Origin: Taenia hydatigena
Lineage: Eukaryota; Platyhelminthes; Cestoda; Cyclophyllidea; Taeniidae
Assembly (NCBI GenBank): GCA_036345935.2
Contig: JADWOT020000007.1
Span: forward strand, 7,591,394-7,655,393
DNA length: 64,000 bases
Direction: 5' to 3'
Shown here: positions 61,857 through 64,000 of the stretch, piece by piece
Layout of the letters: every line of letters begins with the position of its first letter
Position numbering within the stretch: position 1 is the stretch's first letter
Made by a program: the position numbers and the translations under genes
The notes under the pieces: generated by a model
What the model was told of the DNA's origin: nothing
Seen by the model: only the letters and a program-made list of their open reading frames with translations
Database searches by the model: none

Positions 61857-62044
61857 TGGGCCAATCCTCGAGGTAATGCAATACGAGGCCGACCCGTGGA
61901 CGGGGTTGAGCAAGCTCACAGCACCCGTCCTAGTTGGAAAAATACAGGTAATTTCATTGGTCCCAAATTAGGGACCGTTGCAGAAATTACACTGCAAAGA
62001 ACAGATACTACACATGATCTTAGCTCAGAGAGCCGAGAAGCGAT
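61857..62044 (-). ncRNA. U2 spliceosomal snRNA
   Basis: U2 pairs with the intron branch site in the spliceosome. Read on the minus strand from 62044, the gene begins ATCGCTTCTCGG and contains the invariant branch-site-pairing block GTGTAGTATCTGTTCTT. It is 188 nt, the same length as human U2. Stems are well formed: stem I GCTC/GAGC, IIa TGCAG/CTGCA, IIb GGTCCC/GGGACC (perfect), III GGACGGG/CCCGTCC with an inner GAGC/GCTC, and IV CCTCG/CGAGG around TATTGCATTAC. Two oddities: the Sm-like site reads ATTTTTC where most U2 have ATTTTTG, and the stem IV loop has TTGCATTAC where the human loop has TTGCAGTAC. The gene looks functional, though a diverged variant copy cannot be ruled out. Confidence 0.95.
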
Positions 62045-62099
62045 GCCCCACCGCGCCCACCCAAACCACGGCCTCAAGTAGCTTTTACTTGCTCCACGA

Positions 62100-62497
62100 C
62101 CGCTACACCATCGCACTCAACAGCCTCTAACATAACCCGTCTTTTGCATATCTTCCCTGCGTTTCGTCTAATTCCTTACGCTCATCATAACCCGTTTTAT
62201 TTCCTTTCCTTCTTTTTGTCTCATTCATCCTCAGCTAAATTGCCCATCCCTAATCACACACATCTATGTGCACGCTACTCACTTTCTGTTTCGGTAGGCT
62301 GTCATTAAGCCATCAAGTGCAGCCGTCTCGCTACACTTATACCTGCGATTAGCTGCGCGTCCTGCGCCTCTGCACTCTGATGTTGTGGTGCTGTGCCACT
62401 GCACCATCGCGAAACAATCAAATACGCACATTGACGCTGTCGTGTGCTCCCATGCGGCCGTGTGCCCACGAGCGCATGCACATTTGAATCACCTATC
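62100..62497 (-). repeat. U2 upstream flank, left inverted copy
   Basis: This 398-bp segment starts 56 bp upstream of the U2 5' end. Its reverse complement is 63603-64000, with only two substitutions (near 62210 and near 62436) and no indel. It should contain the U2 promoter (proximal element around -40 to -65 and any distal enhancer), but no flatworm consensus was available to place it. The left limit is set only by the end of the window in the other copy, so the repeat probably extends through U2. Confidence 0.95.
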
Positions 62498-63602
62498 TCT
62501 AAATGACTCTCGTCACCGCTTGGCCATCGCTGCACTCCTTTCCATGGTTTTTCGCATTTTTTCTTCTGCCTTGTAATGTGATTCGAAATACGGACTGTGT
62601 AGTTCTACGTTTTAACATTTGATTCGTTAACAGACTTTGATTGACCACTTATTCTGATCATACGCCTGTTTATAGCTGCAAAATTCAAAACCTTTCTGCC
62701 TTTGAGCCACATGATGATGTTGCACGAAGCGTAGGGCTTCAAATTTTACATCTATAACTTGGTAGTTTGGCCCTTCTGATCTTCAATGGCATAATTGCTT
62801 GTAGATGCTAGTACTGCTTTAAAATCCATTTTGAAATGGAACTTTGATGTAAGGTTCAGGTTTAGATACCAAATCATATTGACCGAATAGCTAAGTACCT
62901 TCTTCAAGAAGAGCCTTAAATTACTTGGTGAGAAAATGTTTCCAATCTAAATTACTCCGGCATCCAACTTTATGCTCAAAATTCGCATTTCTGCTTTTTT
63001 ATCAACGTCAAACTGCTTCCTCGACACAGGGGTGCATTTGAGGTGATAATGGCTGGGTTAGCAGTTGCCTTTAGAAAAGGTTATGTAAATATATAAAGCT
63101 TGGAGGGATGGATTCTGCTGAACCACTAATGGCAGTCTGAATGTCGATATTTGCATAAAAGGCGCTTAAGACAATCAAAGCACTGCAAATTTTGATCGCA
63201 GCATTTATCGCTTTGCACCTTACCAAATCGTTAGATTGTCGAAATCCAAAGACGCAAGGACAGCTGCTAAGGCACAAGAAAGAATTGGCTTTGAGGTTTA
63301 TCCGGCGCATAAGTTCAATTGTAATGTGCTTTAATTGAGAAGAGCTACTGTCACCTCAGAAATGACAAGTCATTAAGGTGTGTAATCCCACAAGATTTCA
63401 TGCCTAATGTAAATTGCTTACAATGTGAAGATTGAATGGAATATCGGTGAAAAAAATAAGACCGCGAGAACTGTAAAAGAGCAGATGTCTAATATGATGA
63501 GTGAATTGGCATAAAATCAGATAATTATAATGAATTGATGCCAAAAAACAAATGAAATCTGAGTGATTTGCATATAAAATTGCTTGTGCATGGAGAGCCA
63601 CG
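62498..63602. other. Spacer between inverted U2 flanks
   Basis: 1105 bp of AT-leaning DNA with no gene seen. It is the centre of the head-to-head arrangement. Confidence 0.6.
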
Positions 63603-64000
63603 GATAGGTGATTCAAATGTGCATGCGCTCGTGGGCACACGGCCGCATGGGAGCACACGACGGCGTCAATGTGCGTATTTGATTGTTTCGCGATGGTGCA
63701 GTGGCACAGCACCACAACATCAGAGTGCAGAGGCGCAGGACGCGCAGCTAATCGCAGGTATAAGTGTAGCGAGACGGCTGCACTTGATGGCTTAATGACA
63801 GCCTACCGAAACAGAAAGTGAGTAGCGTGCACATAGATGTGTGTGATTAGGGATGGGCAATTTAGCTGAGGATGAATGAGACAAAAGGAAGGAAAGGAAA
63901 TAAAACGGGTTATGATGAGCGTAAGGAATTAGACGAAACGCAGGGAAGATATGCAAAAGACGGGTTATGTTAGAGGCTGTTGAGTGCGATGGTGTAGCGG
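63603..64000 (+). promoter_or_regulatory. U2 upstream flank, right inverted copy (runs off the window)
   Basis: Reverse complement of 62100-62497 with two differences. It is cut off by the window end, not by loss of similarity. By symmetry, a U2 gene on the plus strand is expected to start at about 64056-64057, just outside. Confidence 0.8.

Noticed and set aside
62100..64000. Terminal inverted repeats of a DNA transposon
   Set aside because: The arms abut a U2 gene at a promoter distance and diverge only at their inner ends. Head-to-head snRNA duplication explains the pattern better than a transposon with inward-facing unique DNA.
1..64000. Bacterial-style genes, operons or CRISPR arrays
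   Set aside because: No long open frames, no ribosome-binding-site spacing and no regularly spaced short repeats. The RNA genes and introns are eukaryotic.

Overview
The window looks like nuclear DNA of a metazoan, plausibly a parasitic flatworm. Protein-coding sequence is sparse and broken by small introns with GT/AG borders. The two tRNA genes are of the eukaryotic cytosolic type, there is a spliceosomal U2 snRNA gene, and most of the rest is AT-leaning non-coding DNA with old dispersed repeats. The flatworm suggestion is an inference from the CAP-superfamily (venom-allergen-like) genes, the short introns and the general texture. No species-diagnostic sequence was seen.

Layout. 1-8 kb: non-coding, with old direct repeats, including a ~0.77 kb tandem duplication whose two copies meet exactly at the only ambiguous base (N, 4758). 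8.3-9.3 kb: a compact single-exon gene or recent pseudogene for a secreted Thr/Ser-rich protein with a ~22-residue repeat. It has a TATA box and a polyA signal but carries one frameshift and two in-frame stops. 10.5 kb: first copy of a 424-bp repeat (second at 39.4 kb). 12.8 kb: a minus-strand frame with four 12-residue Thr-rich repeats. 15.0-28.6 kb: a tRNA-Pro gene beside a repeat family, including two nearly identical 2.2 kb inverted copies around an 8.2 kb spacer. 28.6-37.7 kb: no convincing gene. 37.7-38.8 kb: a two-exon F-box gene resembling FBXO4, apparently frameshifted. 40.2-41.3 kb and 59.5-60.2 kb: two diverged, oppositely oriented CAP genes, both damaged. 43.2-49.0 kb: an older copy of the 2.2 kb family, split by a ~4.55 kb insertion. 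57.0 kb: tRNA-Leu.

The right end is the most striking part. A U2 snRNA gene lies on the minus strand at 61857-62044. From 62100 onward its upstream flank is repeated in inverted orientation, with 2 differences in 398 bp, up to the last base of the window. The simplest reading is a head-to-head U2 pair whose second gene should start about 56 bp beyond the window on the plus strand.

There is no operon-like organisation. Of the protein genes, only exon 2 of the 59.5 kb CAP gene is fully intact by eye, so this stretch mostly holds RNA genes plus decaying or mis-assembled members of secreted-protein families and one F-box gene.
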